DNA of 64,000 nucleotides from DATEDA01 sp963754305. Its GTDB lineage: Bacteria; Pseudomonadota; Gammaproteobacteria; Burkholderiales; SG8-39. The notes under the pieces are model-generated. The model did not search any database, was not told the DNA's origin, and was given only the letters and a program-made list of their open reading frames with translations. A program made the position numbers and the translations under genes. The DNA lies in contig CAVWFR010000051.1 of the NCBI GenBank assembly GCA_963754305.1, positions 1-64,000 on the forward strand, read 5' to 3'. Shown piece after piece: positions 27,208-36,517 of the stretch; the first letter of the stretch is position 1; every line of letters begins with the position of its first letter.

Positions 27208-29844
27208 ATGCCGCACCCCACTCAGCCCGTCTGGTCGCCCGGCCCGCATGTAATCGAGATCACCGTCACCGTCGATCCAGGCGATCGCGCGCCCGCCTCA
27301 GTGGTCGCGCGCCATCCGGGCGTTCCGTTCGTGCGATATCTCGACGTCGGCGCGGACAATGCGGCCACGCTGCAGGGGTTCGCTCTCGAGTACCTGGAAC
27401 GCTTGCGCGCCGAACGTCCCGGATTCCTCGACCCGCAACGAGACGAGGTGTTCCGGAAATGGCTGCAAGCGCTGGCTAGCGCGCCGCAGTCCACTGATCC
27501 GCGGTTCGGATGGTTGCCACTCGCGTCGCCGCAGCCAGAGTACGGCCATCCGATGGTCTCTTATCGGTTCTCCGGTTTCGGCGGCGAGGGACAGACCGTC
27601 GTGCTTCTCGCGTCGGAGCGGCTGGGAAGTGCCGGGACATCGCAGGAGTTTCTAGGCTCGGGTTTCGGGCTACGCGTGGTTGGCCACCTCCGCGAACACG
27701 CGACTCCGGGACCGTACCTCGAGTTCAGCATTGCAGGCTTCAGCGCATCGCTGCCGTTCGGCGGCTATCTCGTTTCGGGAGTCATCGATCTCCCGGTCGG
27801 CCAGTTTCCGATGGACCTCGGCACGCGGGTCGCCGCACAGGCAGAAGCGACCGAGCGAGCGCTCAATCTGTATCGGTCGACCGTCTGCTTCACCGGGCTG
27901 CGCTTGCAGAGCGGATCCGCAGTGGACACGTTGCTATTCGAAGCGCAGGGTACGAGTCATGGTTACAAGCCGGAGTGCCCATTGGACCTCGACGGCAACC
28001 CGTCGTCACCCCCCTTCGCGTTCTACGTCAGAGGTACTTTTACAAAGGGCGAAGTCACCGACATCACTTCCGTCGACCGCGTTCCCCTGGTCGCCTACGC
28101 GACCAAAGCTTTTGAAGAGGATCCCATGTCGCAGCGACCGGCGCGCAAGATGCGCGAGCGCCGCCCGACGCGCAAGGAGATCGAGCTCGACGCATACACG
28201 GCTCCGGTGCCGCCGCTGCCCGCAAGCTCGTTCACAATAAGGCCCGGGAGGCCCGTCAATCCCGCTTTGGGATCGGTTCAGCCGGCGAGTTCGGTTCGGT
28301 CCGATGCGTTCGGTGAGCTCAGCGCCAGGGTCAACCTGGATCGCTTCTTCGCCCGGCTGCATCGGTACGCGATCGCTCCCAACCACTACTTTCGGGTGGC
28401 GCGTCGCGATGCGACTGCCCTCTGCCGCGCGGGAGTTCGGCCGGGCCCAGGCAAGGACGGCAACACGGTCAACGCCCGCGTTTCTCTCAGTCCCTGGCGG
28501 AAGAGCTTCTTCCTGCCCATCGCGCATGAGGATCGACCGCGCATCACCATGCACTTCGCGTTGGCAGATCTTTTCGCTCGCAACCGCGGACGTCGAACCG
28601 GCAACAAGGCGGTCGCCGCAGAGCCGCTCGGCATCGCCGCCGATCCGCGCTGGTTCTGGCACGAGATCGGCCACGTTCTGCTGGCGGCGAGCGTCGGGGA
28701 GCTCGAGCTCCGCTTCGCGCACAGCGCGGGCGATGCGCTTGCCGCGATCGCCTGCGATCCGCGGTCGCAACTCGGCGGCGGAATGCGCTACGCGACGTTC
28801 CCATGGGTGTTCGAGCCGCGGCGCCACGACCGCTGTGCCGCGCACGGCTGGAGCTGGAGCGGCGCCATGCACCGGCCGTCGGGCATGCGCGCTTATCCAG
28901 ACCGAATCCCGCTGAAGGGTTACTGGTCGGAGCAGATCCTGTCGTCCTCGTTGTTCCGGCTCTATCGTTCGATCGGTGGCGATCAGACGAAGCGCGTTTC
29001 GGGCGGTGAGCCGGTGTCCGACCCGGTGTCGCGCGATGCCGCGTCAGAATACGCGGTGTACCTGATCATCAAGGCCATCGGACTGCTGGGCTATGCAGGC
29101 GCGGTGCCAGCGCACGAGCCCGACCATTTCGTTTCCGCGCTGATCGATGCCGACATCGGAACGGAGAACTTCAGGGTCGCCGTCCCGGACGGGCAATCGA
29201 CCGCCCTCTTTGAACGCGTTGGCGGATGCGTTCACAAAGTGATCCGCTGGGCATTCGAGATGCAGGGCCTCTACGTGCCGAAGAACGCGTTTCGCAACCG
29301 TGCCGGCGATCCGCCGCCCGTCGATGTCTACATCCCCGACATGCGGCCGCGGTCGGAGGCGACCGGTTATACCGAGACGCAATACGGGCGGGGAAGCTAT
29401 GCGCCCGTCTCCCTCGACTGGACTCCGAGCCAGAGTCCGTCGCCGCTTTGGCACGCACCGGCGGTAGACGGGATCGAGGACGTCGGAAGCGACGTCTACG
29501 TGACCGTCGGCAATCGCGGGACCGAGACGGCGACGAACGTGAGCGTGGAGGTCTGGACGACGACGAACACCCAAAATCCACCGGCCTGGAATCCTGGCTC
29601 CGCAGCATGGACCGTTGCCGTGATGCCAGCCGGGGGTTCGACCGACATCCTGCCGAACCGCACCGCCCGCTTCGGCCCGTTCCCGATTCCGGCGACGCGC
29701 CCGTTAATCGTCCTCGCTTCCGCGACCTGCGCGGATGACCGCGCCAACATCGACCAGGCGACCGGGTTGCCGTGCTCGCGACTGCCGGTCCGGCTGGCCG
29801 ACCTGGTCGCGAACGACAACAACCTCGGTCTGCGCGAGCTCTAA
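27208..29844 (+). CDS. Large uncharacterised protein with a HEIGH zinc-protease motif and a CARDB-like tail
   Basis: 878 residues, no recognised full-length family. Residues 1-330 are unassigned and contain a Ser/Pro/Arg linker near 305-340. A zinc-peptidase-like motif H485-E-I-G-H489 is followed 16 residues later by H505 in FAHSAGDALAAIACDP, at the position where M4/M36 gluzincins carry a Glu. Then come RRHDRCAAHGWSW and YWSEQILSSSLFRLYRSIGG, which look like conserved substrate-cleft segments. About residues 755-870 (DVYVTVGNRGTETATNVSVE) resemble a CARDB/Ig-like adhesion domain. There is no signal peptide. The start follows CGGAGGGA. Function is not known; a metallopeptidase is inferred. 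Confidence 0.6.
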   Translation: MPHPTQPVWSPGPHVIEITVTVDPGDRAPASVVARHPGVPFVRYLDVGADNAATLQGFALEYLERLRAERPGFLDPQRDEVFRKWLQALASAPQSTDPRFGWLPLASPQPEYGHPMVSYRFSGFGGEGQTVVLLASERLGSAGTSQEFLGSGFGLRVVGHLREHATPGPYLEFSIAGFSASLPFGGYLVSGVIDLPVGQFPMDLGTRVAAQAEATERALNLYRSTVCFTGLRLQSGSAVDTLLFEAQGTSHGYKPECPLDLDGNPSSPPFAFYVRGTFTKGEVTDITSVDRVPLVAYATKAFEEDPMSQRPARKMRERRPTRKEIELDAYTAPVPPLPASSFTIRPGRPVNPALGSVQPASSVRSDAFGELSARVNLDRFFARLHRYAIAPNHYFRVARRDATALCRAGVRPGPGKDGNTVNARVSLSPWRKSFFLPIAHEDRPRITMHFALADLFARNRGRRTGNKAVAAEPLGIAADPRWFWHEIGHVLLAASVGELELRFAHSAGDALAAIACDPRSQLGGGMRYATFPWVFEPRRHDRCAAHGWSWSGAMHRPSGMRAYPDRIPLKGYWSEQILSSSLFRLYRSIGGDQTKRVSGGEPVSDPVSRDAASEYAVYLIIKAIGLLGYAGAVPAHEPDHFVSALIDADIGTENFRVAVPDGQSTALFERVGGCVHKVIRWAFEMQGLYVPKNAFRNRAGDPPPVDVYIPDMRPRSEATGYTETQYGRGSYAPVSLDWTPSQSPSPLWHAPAVDGIEDVGSDVYVTVGNRGTETATNVSVEVWTTTNTQNPPAWNPGSAAWTVAVMPAGGSTDILPNRTARFGPFPIPATRPLIVLASATCADDRANIDQATGLPCSRLPVRLADLVANDNNLGLREL

Positions 29845-29848
29845 CGCA

Positions 29849-31103
29849 TCAACTCCACTCCGCCGAAGCCTTCTTGAGGACCGACTCGAGCGTCGGGCAA
29901 GTGATCGTCTTCTCGCTTGCCGTAAGGCTGAGCATTGCGTTCCAGAGACCCTGCGCGAGGTGCCGACTGGCCATCGAGTCGGACGGATAGTGGACGCCGA
30001 TGCGCTCGCGGTTCTTCGCCAGACGCTGCGAAAGCCAGAGCAGCGGTGAAGCGATCTCGCCTTCGCCATCTAGGGCGCCCTTTCTTGGTGTCCGGAGCCC
30101 GGTCGCAGGCCGCATTCAGCACGCCGAAGCGCGCGGCGATGGCCGGAATCTCGAGAAGCAGCAGCGCGGTCAGATGGCCGAGGAAGGAATGTCCGCTGGG
30201 AAAGGCGGGATGCATCGGCGGCCCGAACGGCGGGACGAGGCCGGGACAGAGCACGGAGGGGCGCACCCGCTTGTACTGCGACTTGTAGAACATGTAGGCG
30301 ATGTTGCCGATCGCCAGGCTGCAGGAAATCAGCTCGATGGTCCACGGGCGCCGCGCCCGCGTGATGTCGACGTAGCTCATGAAATAGTCGGCGAGCCCGT
30401 CGGCCTGTACGTCGCATTCCGCGAGATAGCGGTCGCGGTCGTCCTGCATGAGCATCTGGAGCTGCGCAATTTCGCCGCTGATGAATTCCCAGGCTTTCTG
30501 CTTGGCCTGTGGATCCTGCTCGCCCGGGTTCAGGCGCCAGGCGAGATCCCTCGCTTCGAGCCAACCGTTGCCCTCGGGGTCCTTCCACGCGTCGTGCTTC
30601 GCTGCGAACTCGCGTGCCGCCATGATCGACGGCCGCGATGGATCGACGGACTGCAGCCACTGCGTCAAGTTCCTGTCGAACGGCAGGGTCCAGAACCGCA
30701 AGGCGGGATCCCAGTCGTCGGTCTTCCACGCGAGCCACGGTTCGAACGCGTACGGGTTAAGGACGAACTGATGCGGAAACGCCGACGTCCCGGCGTCGTC
30801 GGGGGTGAAGTCGAGCGCCCATGGCCGGAACCGTAGCTCCCACGGCGTCGCGTAGTAGCTCCGGGTCGTGCCGATCCCGGTATCCGCGCCCGCACCTGCG
30901 CCTGCCCCAGCACCCGCGCCGGCTCCGGCGCCCGCACCTGCCCCAGCACCCGCACCTGCCCCAGCACCCGCACCTGCCCCAGCACCCGCACCTGCCCCAG
31001 CACCCGCACCTGCCCCAGCACCCGCACCTGCTCCGGCACCCGCACCTGCGCCTGCTCCGGCACCCGCACCTGCGCCCGCACCCGCACCCGCTCCTTGTGC
31101 CAT
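29849..31103 (-). pseudogene. PAP2 / vanadium-haloperoxidase-like protein with a (Gly-Ala)35 tract, frameshifted
   Basis: The active-site motifs are complete but split between two frames: KSQYKRVRP (Kx6RP), FPSGHSFLGH (PSGH) in the first, and NRERIGVHYPSD (Rx5HxxxD) in the second. Removing one base from the run at 30078-30080 joins them into a 417-residue protein. PAP2 acid phosphatases and vanadium haloperoxidases share these residues and cannot be told apart here. Residues 4-73 are 35 Gly-Ala dipeptides. The start at 31103 has GAGGAGGG upstream. The single indel could be a sequencing error, in which case the gene is functional. It ends 4 bases from the convergent metallopeptidase-like gene. 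Confidence 0.7.
30885..31094. repeat. 6-bp tandem repeat array encoding (Gly-Ala)35
   Basis: About 35 hexamer units of the form GGTGCG/GGAGCA (minus strand) run for 210 bases, with higher-order 12-18-base periodicity such as CCCGCACCTGCCCCAGCA on the plus strand. This is a recently expanded in-frame minisatellite; copy number probably varies between isolates. It is also a site where assembly could miscount units. Confidence 0.85.
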
Positions 31104-31155
31104 TTCGATCCCTCCTCGGTTAAGCCCCAGTCGGCGTTGCCCGATCGATACGCGT

Positions 31156-32937
31156 TCAGTCCGGCAACCCCGCCGCCCGCAGTCCTTCCGCAAGCCGCGC
31201 CAGATCCTCCGGACGCCGCAGCGGATACCAGGGCACGAACGACGACACGCGAAAACTCGGGTCGGCCGCGAGCACGTCCGCGGCCGCGGCTTTCGCGCCC
31301 GTCTCGTCGCCGGCAAGCGCCTGCGAAGCGGCGAGCATCCGATGCGACGCGATGAATCGCGGATTCGCGCGCTTCGATTTCCGCAGCCACGCGATCGCTT
31401 CCGCGTACCGACCCGCGATGAACTCGGCGATCCCCGCAACGATCCAGAAGTAGAAGTTCAAGGGGTCGAACGGATTCAGCCGCCAGACGTTTTGAAGACG
31501 TTCGAGCGCTTCGTCCGCGCGGCCCATGTAAGCGAACGTCAGCGCGCTCAAACCCCAGGCGAAGGCCGAGTTTTCGTTGACAGCCAGCGCCTGCTCGAAC
31601 AGCTCGACGGCCTCGTCGTTCTTCTTTGTCATGAAAGAGAGGATGTGGCCGGCGACGGCGAGCGCGAAGGCGTCTTCCGGGTCCAGCGCAACGCCGCGCT
31701 GCGACGCGGCGAGCGCGTGCTCGCGGTCCGCGCCCGGATTGGCCGAACGTCCCTCGCCGATCTGGAAGTTGAGCCACCAGGCAAGATACGCATGCGCCTG
31801 TGCGTAGTTCGGATCGAGGGCGACGGCGCGTCCGAGTAGGGCACCCGCCTCAAGATAACTTTCCGGTGTGAAGACGTAGAGCCGCGACAACGCCTTGAGC
31901 AGGCAGTTGTAGGCGTCGAGGCTTTCGGTCGGCCGATCTCCGACGCGTGCAACCTCGGCCGCCTGTAGCCGAGGCTCGAGCGCGTTAACGATACTTGTCG
32001 CGATCCGGTCCTGGAAATCGAACACGTCGTCGTTTGCGCCTTCGAACCGCTGCGCCCAGACTTCGCGATTCGCCGCTACGTCGATCAACTCAGCATTGAT
32101 ACGCAGCCGTGTCGTTTGCCTGCGCACGCTACCGTCGAGCACGTAGCGCACGTTCAGCTCGGTGGCGATCTGCCGCAGATCCTTTACGCGGTCGCGATAG
32201 CGAAGCATCGAGTTGCGTGCGATGACGTAAAGGGAACGGCTCCGCGACAGTCCGGTGATGATGTCGTCGGTTATCCCCTCCCCGAAGTACGCGTCATCCT
32301 CGGTCCCCCCGATCGTGCGGAACGGCAACACGGCGAGGGTCGGCCGCGATGACCATTGCAGATACGGATGTGCTGTGGGCTGCGATCCGGCGCCCCCCTC
32401 CCATTCGACGGCGAAAACGCGGACCTCGCGCACGATATTCTTGAACACCGGAGTTCCCAGGTCGCGGAACACGACCGGCAGGCGATTCATCACGTAATCC
32501 CGCACGGCACCTGTGACCACGATCTCACCAGGCTCCGCGGCCTGATGGATGCGCGATGCGATGTTGACACCATCGCCCTGAAGGATCCCGTCGTCGTCGA
32601 TAACGTCTTCTACATTTATGCCGATGCGAAGACGCAGCGCGAGCGGATGTTTCGAATCATCGCTGCCGAGAACGGCCCGCTGGACGTCGGTTGCCCAGCG
32701 CACCGCGTTCACGGCGCTCCCAAACTCGACGAGGACAGCATCGCCAGCAACCTCGGCCACGCGGCCACCCTGCCGCAGCATGAGCGGCTCCATCACCTCA
32801 GTGCGGAGCACCTTCCAGCGGCGCAGCGTCTCGACATCATTCGCGGCAATGAGCCGCGAGAAACCGGCAACATCAGCGAAAGCGATCGCCGCGAGCCGGC
32901 GATTGATGCTTGAGACAGCGTCGAGTGAGGAGCTCAT
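31156..32937 (-). CDS. Class III adenylate/guanylate cyclase with TolB-like and TPR regions
   Basis: 593 residues from the ATG at 32937; an in-frame TTG at 32973 is an alternative. Residues 14-190 are a class III cyclase domain with metal Asp residues D22 (FADVAGFS) and D66 (VAGDAVLVEF) and transition-state residues N125 and R129 (GDGVNIASRI). Residues about 215-330 form the TolB-like block (LAVLPFRTIGG...FGEGITDDIITGLSRSRSL) found in this cyclase class. The C-terminal half is TPR repeats. Such proteins make cAMP in response to unknown cues. Cytoplasmic by sequence. Confidence 0.88.
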   Translation of the reverse strand: MSSSLDAVSSINRRLAAIAFADVAGFSRLIAANDVETLRRWKVLRTEVMEPLMLRQGGRVAEVAGDAVLVEFGSAVNAVRWATDVQRAVLGSDDSKHPLALRLRIGINVEDVIDDDGILQGDGVNIASRIHQAAEPGEIVVTGAVRDYVMNRLPVVFRDLGTPVFKNIVREVRVFAVEWEGGAGSQPTAHPYLQWSSRPTLAVLPFRTIGGTEDDAYFGEGITDDIITGLSRSRSLYVIARNSMLRYRDRVKDLRQIATELNVRYVLDGSVRRQTTRLRINAELIDVAANREVWAQRFEGANDDVFDFQDRIATSIVNALEPRLQAAEVARVGDRPTESLDAYNCLLKALSRLYVFTPESYLEAGALLGRAVALDPNYAQAHAYLAWWLNFQIGEGRSANPGADREHALAASQRGVALDPEDAFALAVAGHILSFMTKKNDEAVELFEQALAVNENSAFAWGLSALTFAYMGRADEALERLQNVWRLNPFDPLNFYFWIVAGIAEFIAGRYAEAIAWLRKSKRANPRFIASHRMLAASQALAGDETGAKAAAADVLAADPSFRVSSFVPWYPLRRPEDLARLAEGLRAAGLPD

Positions 32938-33334
32938 ACGATCCGTAACGGTGCCAGCAACAGGCACCAACAACCGATGTTATCTGCGGCGACGATGTTA
33001 ACACCCGTTCAACCGAGAGCCGCGTCGGGCAAACGGCTCACTCAGAGCGGTAACGGCGTCGTCCTGTTTGTTCAAGCAGCGCGCCCTAGAACTGCGCGTC
33101 CGGCGGCGCGCACGTTGCAGGCCGATCAGCCCAACCTTCCACTCGCCGCCGAACGTCCGGTCCTTCCTTGCCTCGTCGATATGCGCGACATGGTTGATCG
33201 GGGCGTTGACGATCTTCGTCGAGTCGGCGAGCGGCGATCTGAGCTGACATCGGCGCGCATCCGGCGCGGCGCACTCGCCTCCGGCGTCGCGCACGCAGTC
33301 GAGGTTCGCGCGGCGGATCGCCAGGCGCGAGCGG
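32938..33334. other. Intergenic stretch with no supportable gene
   Basis: About 400 bases between the cyclase start and the FAH relic. Short open frames on the minus strand (for example a 98-codon frame ending at 32998) are Arg/Cys-rich at both ends and match no family I recognise. The cyclase promoter should lie in the first 60-80 bases, but no well-spaced hexamer pair is clear. Confidence 0.4.
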
Positions 33335-33438
33335 TTAGCGCTGCTGGTGGATGGCTTGCAGCGCGGACATCACATCCAGCGCCTCGCCGGCGTGTGCACC
33401 AGGCCGAGGCGCCCGTCCTCGTAGCGGCAGGTCTTCAT
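33335..33438 (-). pseudogene. 5' relic of a fumarylacetoacetate-hydrolase-family gene
   Basis: The ATG at 33438 overlaps the ferredoxin stop (ATGA). The reading MKTCRYEDGRLGLV is the typical opening of FAH-family hydrolases, and after a frameshift it continues GEALDVMSALQAIHQQR before a stop, matching the usual LDVT-ALxAL segment. The remaining 240 or so residues are missing. In gentisate-type pathways a FAH-family enzyme hydrolyses fumarylpyruvate, so the intact operon may once have ended in that step. Confidence 0.55.
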
Positions 33439-33746
33439 GACCCTTCCAGCAACACTGCCCCATTCTCGACCTTCACCTGATAGGCCCTGATATCGACCGT
33501 GCACGGCGCCCCCACCGCCTTGCCGGTCGGTATATGGAAGAGCCCCTGGTGCAGCGGGCACTCGATCTTCTCGCCGTCGACGAACCCGTCGGCGAGGCTC
33601 GCCTGGCCGTGCGTGCAGGTGTCGTGCGTCGCGTAAATCGTGCCGCCGAGGTTGTACAGGCACACCGGCTCGCCGCCGAGAAACGTGCGGAACGTGCCGT
33701 CCTCCGGCACCTCGTCGACTTTCGCCACCTCGACCCAGTTCGTCAT
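33435..33746 (-). CDS. Rieske [2Fe-2S] ferredoxin of a ring-hydroxylating oxygenase
   Basis: A 103-residue soluble ferredoxin with cluster ligands C44-T-H46 and C63-P-L-H66. It carries electrons from a reductase to the oxygenase alpha subunit. The ATG at 33746 overlaps the end of the beta-subunit gene. No reductase gene is visible in the window, so one must be supplied elsewhere. Confidence 0.92.
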   Translation of the reverse strand: MTNWVEVAKVDEVPEDGTFRTFLGGEPVCLYNLGGTIYATHDTCTHGQASLADGFVDGEKIECPLHQGLFHIPTGKAVGAPCTVDIRAYQVKVENGAVLLEGS

Positions 33747-34216
33747 AGCGGATAGATGAGACTGTTGGGGACCAGCAGGCTGTCGAACACGCAGAGTTTC
33801 TCCCTGAACTTGAGCCGGTCGCCGACGGCGATCAGCTGGTCGCGATATTCGCCGCAGTTGAAGACCCGCGTCGGCTCGTCGAGCAGCGTCTCGAGCGCGA
33901 GGTAGCTCGCCTTGACCGAGAGCGTCTCCCCTTGCCAGCCGACGACGCGGATCCCGCTCACCAGCCGCCGGATGGAGCGCGGCGCGTACATCATCGTCTT
34001 GCGGATCGCGACCACCCGGTCGGTGAGTCCGCCCTTGCCCTCGCTGAACCACGTCGCGAGCGGCAGCCCGCGCTCGACGTTCTCGCGCGGAATGATCTTG
34101 TAGACGCAATCGTCGGTGAAGAATCCCGGCCAGTCCTCGAATCGCTCGTCGTCGAGACAGCCGGTGTAGGCCGCGTATAGCTCCTCGAGCTCGAGCCGGA
34201 GCTCGCCAGGCTTCAT
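33743..34216 (-). CDS. Ring-hydroxylating oxygenase beta subunit
   Basis: A 157-residue structural subunit of an alpha3-beta3 oxygenase, with the SnoaL/NTF2-like fold: LYAAYTGCLDDERFEDWPGF, DDCVYKIIPRENVERGLPLA and TMMYAPRSIRRLVSG. The ATG at 34216 puts the start where relatives begin; an upstream in-frame TTG overlapping the alpha stop (34243) is an alternative. Confidence 0.9.
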   Translation of the reverse strand: MKPGELRLELEELYAAYTGCLDDERFEDWPGFFTDDCVYKIIPRENVERGLPLATWFSEGKGGLTDRVVAIRKTMMYAPRSIRRLVSGIRVVGWQGETLSVKASYLALETLLDEPTRVFNCGEYRDQLIAVGDRLKFREKLCVFDSLLVPNSLIYPL

Positions 34217-34239
34217 GCTGAGATAGCGCTGCGCCGCGC

Positions 34240-35466
34240 TCAAAGCTCCATCACCTTCCGGTAATAGTCGTAGAACGCGCGGATCGTCGCTTCGGTCACG
34301 ATGTGCGGCTCGTCCTGCCACCCGCGTCCACCCATCTCCAGGACGCCCTGCTCGTCGGGATAGGGCGCGACACCCGCCTGCGAGAACTTCATCACCTCGC
34401 TGTCGTCGGCGGAGACGAAGCCCGACGGCCCCATGAGGTTCGCCTGCCGCAGGCGGCGCTCGCGCATCGCCGCGTCGTCGTCGGCGTAGCCGAAGAACGT
34501 CCACGCCAGCTCGAACTCGGACGGCCCGCGCAAGACGAGCTGGCGCATCGCGAGCGTATTCGACTGCTGCTGGATGATGAGATTCGGCCAGAGCGTCGTC
34601 ATCACCACCGTGTACTCGGAGAACTCCCGCACCGGTTGCAGCATCGCCGGCTGCTCGAGCTTGAACCCGTCGTGGAAAGCCTTCATGTCGGCGTGGTCGG
34701 CGGATTTCTTCTCCTCGCCCTTCCACGAGATCAGGGCGCCGTGGCGCCCGGTAGCGTCCATCTGGATCTTGGACGGCGAGTCGGCCCGGAAGAGGCCGAA
34801 GCTCACCAGGAACACGTGCAGCAGGCTGGCGTGATACGGGTCTTTGATGTTCTCGAACATCAGCTTCCAGTTCGCCGGGATGAGCTGGCGCGAATAGCCG
34901 AGCACCGCAAGCTCGCGGCCGTCGAACACGCGGTCGAAGAGCGCCAGCATCGAGGTGCCGAGATACGCCTCGAATGGCTCCACATCGGCAGCGAAGGAAG
35001 CGAAGACCGCGCCGCGGCGGACGTGAACCTCGAGCCGCCGCAGGCCATGTGCCTTCGGATCGAAATCGGCGGGCATTCCCCCCTGCTTCTTCACCCCGCG
35101 GCGGAACGGCACGCCGATCAGGTTGCCCTTGAGGTCGTAGGTCCACTGGTGGTAAGGGCACATGATCTCGAGCGCGTTCCCGAGATGGCGCTGGCAGAAC
35201 TGCACCCCGCGGTGGGCGCAGCGGTTCTCGAACACGTTGACGCCGCCGTCCTGGTCGCGCACCACCACGACCGGCTTCTCGCCGACGAACGTCCGCTTGT
35301 AGTCACCCGCCGCGGGGATCTCCGCTTCGAGCGCGACATAGCTCCAGCTCGGCCCACCGAAAATTCGCGCCTGCTCCCGGGCGTAGATCTCTGCGTCCGA
35401 GTACGCCCAATAGGGCACGCGCGCGATGCCTTCGGCGGGCCAGCGAAGCTGCCGGGTGGTCTGCAC
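34240..35466 (-). CDS. Ring-hydroxylating oxygenase alpha subunit (salicylate 5-hydroxylase / anthranilate dioxygenase type)
   Basis: The catalytic subunit, 408 residues. Rieske ligands are C83-A-H85 and C103-P-Y-H106; the mononuclear iron site shows D209-P-Y-H212 and H217 (DPYHASLLHVFLVSFGLFRAD). The FENIKDPYHASLLH and FGLFRAD blocks point to the NagG/AntA branch acting on ortho-substituted benzoates; which one is inference. A GTG start at 35466 is preceded by GAGGAAG. Operon alpha-beta-ferredoxin-FAH relic. Confidence 0.88.
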   Translation of the reverse strand: MQTTRQLRWPAEGIARVPYWAYSDAEIYAREQARIFGGPSWSYVALEAEIPAAGDYKRTFVGEKPVVVVRDQDGGVNVFENRCAHRGVQFCQRHLGNALEIMCPYHQWTYDLKGNLIGVPFRRGVKKQGGMPADFDPKAHGLRRLEVHVRRGAVFASFAADVEPFEAYLGTSMLALFDRVFDGRELAVLGYSRQLIPANWKLMFENIKDPYHASLLHVFLVSFGLFRADSPSKIQMDATGRHGALISWKGEEKKSADHADMKAFHDGFKLEQPAMLQPVREFSEYTVVMTTLWPNLIIQQQSNTLAMRQLVLRGPSEFELAWTFFGYADDDAAMRERRLRQANLMGPSGFVSADDSEVMKFSQAGVAPYPDEQGVLEMGGRGWQDEPHIVTEATIRAFYDYYRKVMEL

Positions 35467-35500
35467 TCCATCTTCCTCGCGGTTTACGACGCCGGCGATG

Positions 35501-36421
35501 TTAGGCCGATCGCGCTTTGCCGTGTTGCGCCCAGTGCGCCGGCCACGTCGTGCCGTCGCGTTTGGCGAACCCCGCGCCCACCGCCTCCTCGAAGCATTCG
35601 AGCGCGCGCGCGGTGACGGGCAGGCCGACCCGAAGCGCGTTGCCTTCTTCGACCATCGTCCGCAGATCTTTGCAGATCGACTCGAGGTCGAAGCCGACCG
35701 GCCCGGTCTCCTTGCCCTCGAGCGCGGCCGCGACGACCGACCCGCGCAGCTTGAGGACGTTTGGTCCACCCGAGGTGTCGGCGAAAATGTCCATGACCCG
35801 CTTCGGATCGAGCCCGAGCGGCTGTACTAACGCGAGCGCCTCGCCGAACGCCTGCCAGAAGACGAGCAGCGGCAGGTTGATCGCGAGCTTCATCCGCGTG
35901 CCCGCGCCGATCGGACCGACGTGCTCGACCCGCCGGCACATCTCGTCGAGCAGCGGCTTCGCGCGCGCGACGTCGGCGTCCGCGCCCCCGACGAAGCCGA
36001 ACAGCCGACCCTCACGCGCCGGACCGATCGTGCCGCCGACGGGGCATTCGATCATCGCCGCCCCCGCGGCACGCACCTTCTCCGCAAGTGCCTGCTCGAC
36101 CCCGGGCCGGACGGTGCTCATCTCGATGAAGAGCTTTCCTTTCGGTTCGCCGGCAAGCAGGCCCGACGTGCTCCCCGAGGTGCTCCCCGAGGTGCTCCCG
36201 TATGTCGATTCGATCGCCGCTCGGTCGGTGAGGATGGTGATGATCACCTCCGACGCCGATGCGAGCGCGCCAGGGGACGCCGCGGCTTGCGCACCGGCGG
36301 CGACGAGCGGCGCGGTCTTCGCCGGCGTGCGGTTCCAGACGGTGACCCGGTGCCCCTGCCCGAGCAGGCGGGTGGCGATGGCCGCACCCATGCGGCCGGT
36401 TCCAGCGATGCCGACGTCCAC
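35501..36421 (-). CDS. NAD(P)-dependent beta-hydroxyacid dehydrogenase (3-hydroxyisobutyrate dehydrogenase family)
   Basis: 306 residues with an N-terminal Rossmann motif GIAGTGRMG (4-12), the substrate block ECPVGGTIGPAREGRL and the catalytic lysine in RMKLAINLPLL. Members oxidise short beta-hydroxyacids such as tartronate or 3-hydroxyisobutyrate. The GTG start at 36421 follows GGGAGAG. Unusual feature: a GSTSGSTSGSTS tract, encoded by a 12-bp tandem repeat, extends the loop after the ITILTD strand. Confidence 0.85.
   Translation of the reverse strand: MDVGIAGTGRMGAAIATRLLGQGHRVTVWNRTPAKTAPLVAAGAQAAASPGALASASEVIITILTDRAAIESTYGSTSGSTSGSTSGLLAGEPKGKLFIEMSTVRPGVEQALAEKVRAAGAAMIECPVGGTIGPAREGRLFGFVGGADADVARAKPLLDEMCRRVEHVGPIGAGTRMKLAINLPLLVFWQAFGEALALVQPLGLDPKRVMDIFADTSGGPNVLKLRGSVVAAALEGKETGPVGFDLESICKDLRTMVEEGNALRVGLPVTARALECFEEAVGAGFAKRDGTTWPAHWAQHGKARSA
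36165..36200. repeat. 12-bp tandem repeat within the dehydrogenase gene
   Basis: Just under three copies of CTCCCCGAGGTG (plus strand) encode GSTS repeats. The array keeps frame, so copy number can vary without breaking the protein. Confidence 0.7.
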
Positions 36422-36517
36422 GATCGATCTCTCCCTCGACAACGATGTGCGGAATGCTAGCGCAGCCGTCGCTCGCGCGGAGAGTGCGTTCATTCAGGCC
36501 GGCGTCGCGGTTCCACC

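Noticed and set aside
30885..31094. Possible CRISPR array or repeat-spacer structure
   Set aside because: The units are contiguous hexamers with no unique spacers and encode a Gly-Ala tract.
32998..33294. A 98-codon minus-strand frame before the Rieske operon
   Set aside because: No ribosome site, skewed composition and no recognisable family.
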